DNA from: Fidelibacterota bacterium
Lineage (GTDB): Bacteria > Fidelibacterota > Marinisomatia > Marinisomatales > J089
Length of the DNA: 5,611 bases
Direction of reading: 5' to 3'
NCBI GenBank assembly: GCA_003695105.1
Contig: RFIZ01000196.1
Location: 1 to 5,611 of the forward strand
The notes under the pieces are model-generated. The model made no database searches and was not told the DNA's origin. It was given only the letters and a program-made list of their open reading frames with translations. The translations under genes were made by a program, and so were the position numbers. Below are positions 5,348-5,611 of this stretch, one piece after another (positions within the stretch are counted from its first letter, which is position 1; each line of letters opens with the position of its first letter).

Positions 5348-5611
<264 letters not shown>

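Overview
The window is an uninterrupted piece of a bacterial spc/alpha-type ribosomal protein operon. All thirteen genes lie on the + strand, with no gap longer than 15 bases. In order they are rpsN (last codons only), rpsH, rplF, rplR, rpsE, rpmD, rplO, secY, map, infA, rpmJ, rpsM and rpsK (cut by the window end). They encode ribosomal proteins S14, S8, L6, L18, S5, L30, L15, L36, S13 and S11, the SecYEG translocon pore subunit SecY, type I methionine aminopeptidase and initiation factor IF1. All reading frames look intact. I see no RNA gene, mobile element, repeat array, CRISPR, promoter or rho-independent terminator, so the promoter and terminator of this transcript should lie outside the window.

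Layout: positions 1-2511 hold the small and large subunit proteins of the spc block. Positions 2508-3845 hold secY. Positions 3845-4603 hold map, directly after secY with no adk between them. Positions 4596-5611 hold infA-rpmJ-rpsM-rpsK, the start of the alpha block. The junctions fall into two styles. In one, the Shine-Dalgarno sequence is fused to the stop codon of the previous gene (rpsN/rpsH, rpsH/rplF, rplR/rpsE, infA/rpmJ, rpmJ/rpsM). In the other, genes overlap or nearly abut (rpsE/rpmD, rpmD/rplO, rplO/secY, secY/map, map/infA). Three genes start with GTG (secY, rpsM, rpsK). TAA, TAG and TGA all serve as stops and Trp is TGG, so the standard bacterial code applies.

Organism: a bacterium of roughly balanced base composition. 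The order secY-map-infA-rpmJ-rpsM-rpsK without adk, the S8 motif ILSTSKGV, the IF1 motif GKMRMHFIKILPGD, the lysine/arginine-rich S13 tail and the MetAP sequence all recall the Bacteroidota/FCB superphylum and its uncultured relatives. This is inferred from remembered family sequences, not a search, and I would not name a phylum.

Together these genes couple ribosome assembly (S8, L6, L18, S5, L30, L15, L36, S13, S11), translation initiation (IF1), membrane protein export (SecY) and removal of initiator methionine (Map) in one transcript. I found no previously undescribed system. The points worth a second look are small: a diverged spectinomycin loop in S5, a three-residue insertion in IF1, a possible start-occluding hairpin at rplO/secY, and the regular stop/Shine-Dalgarno architecture.
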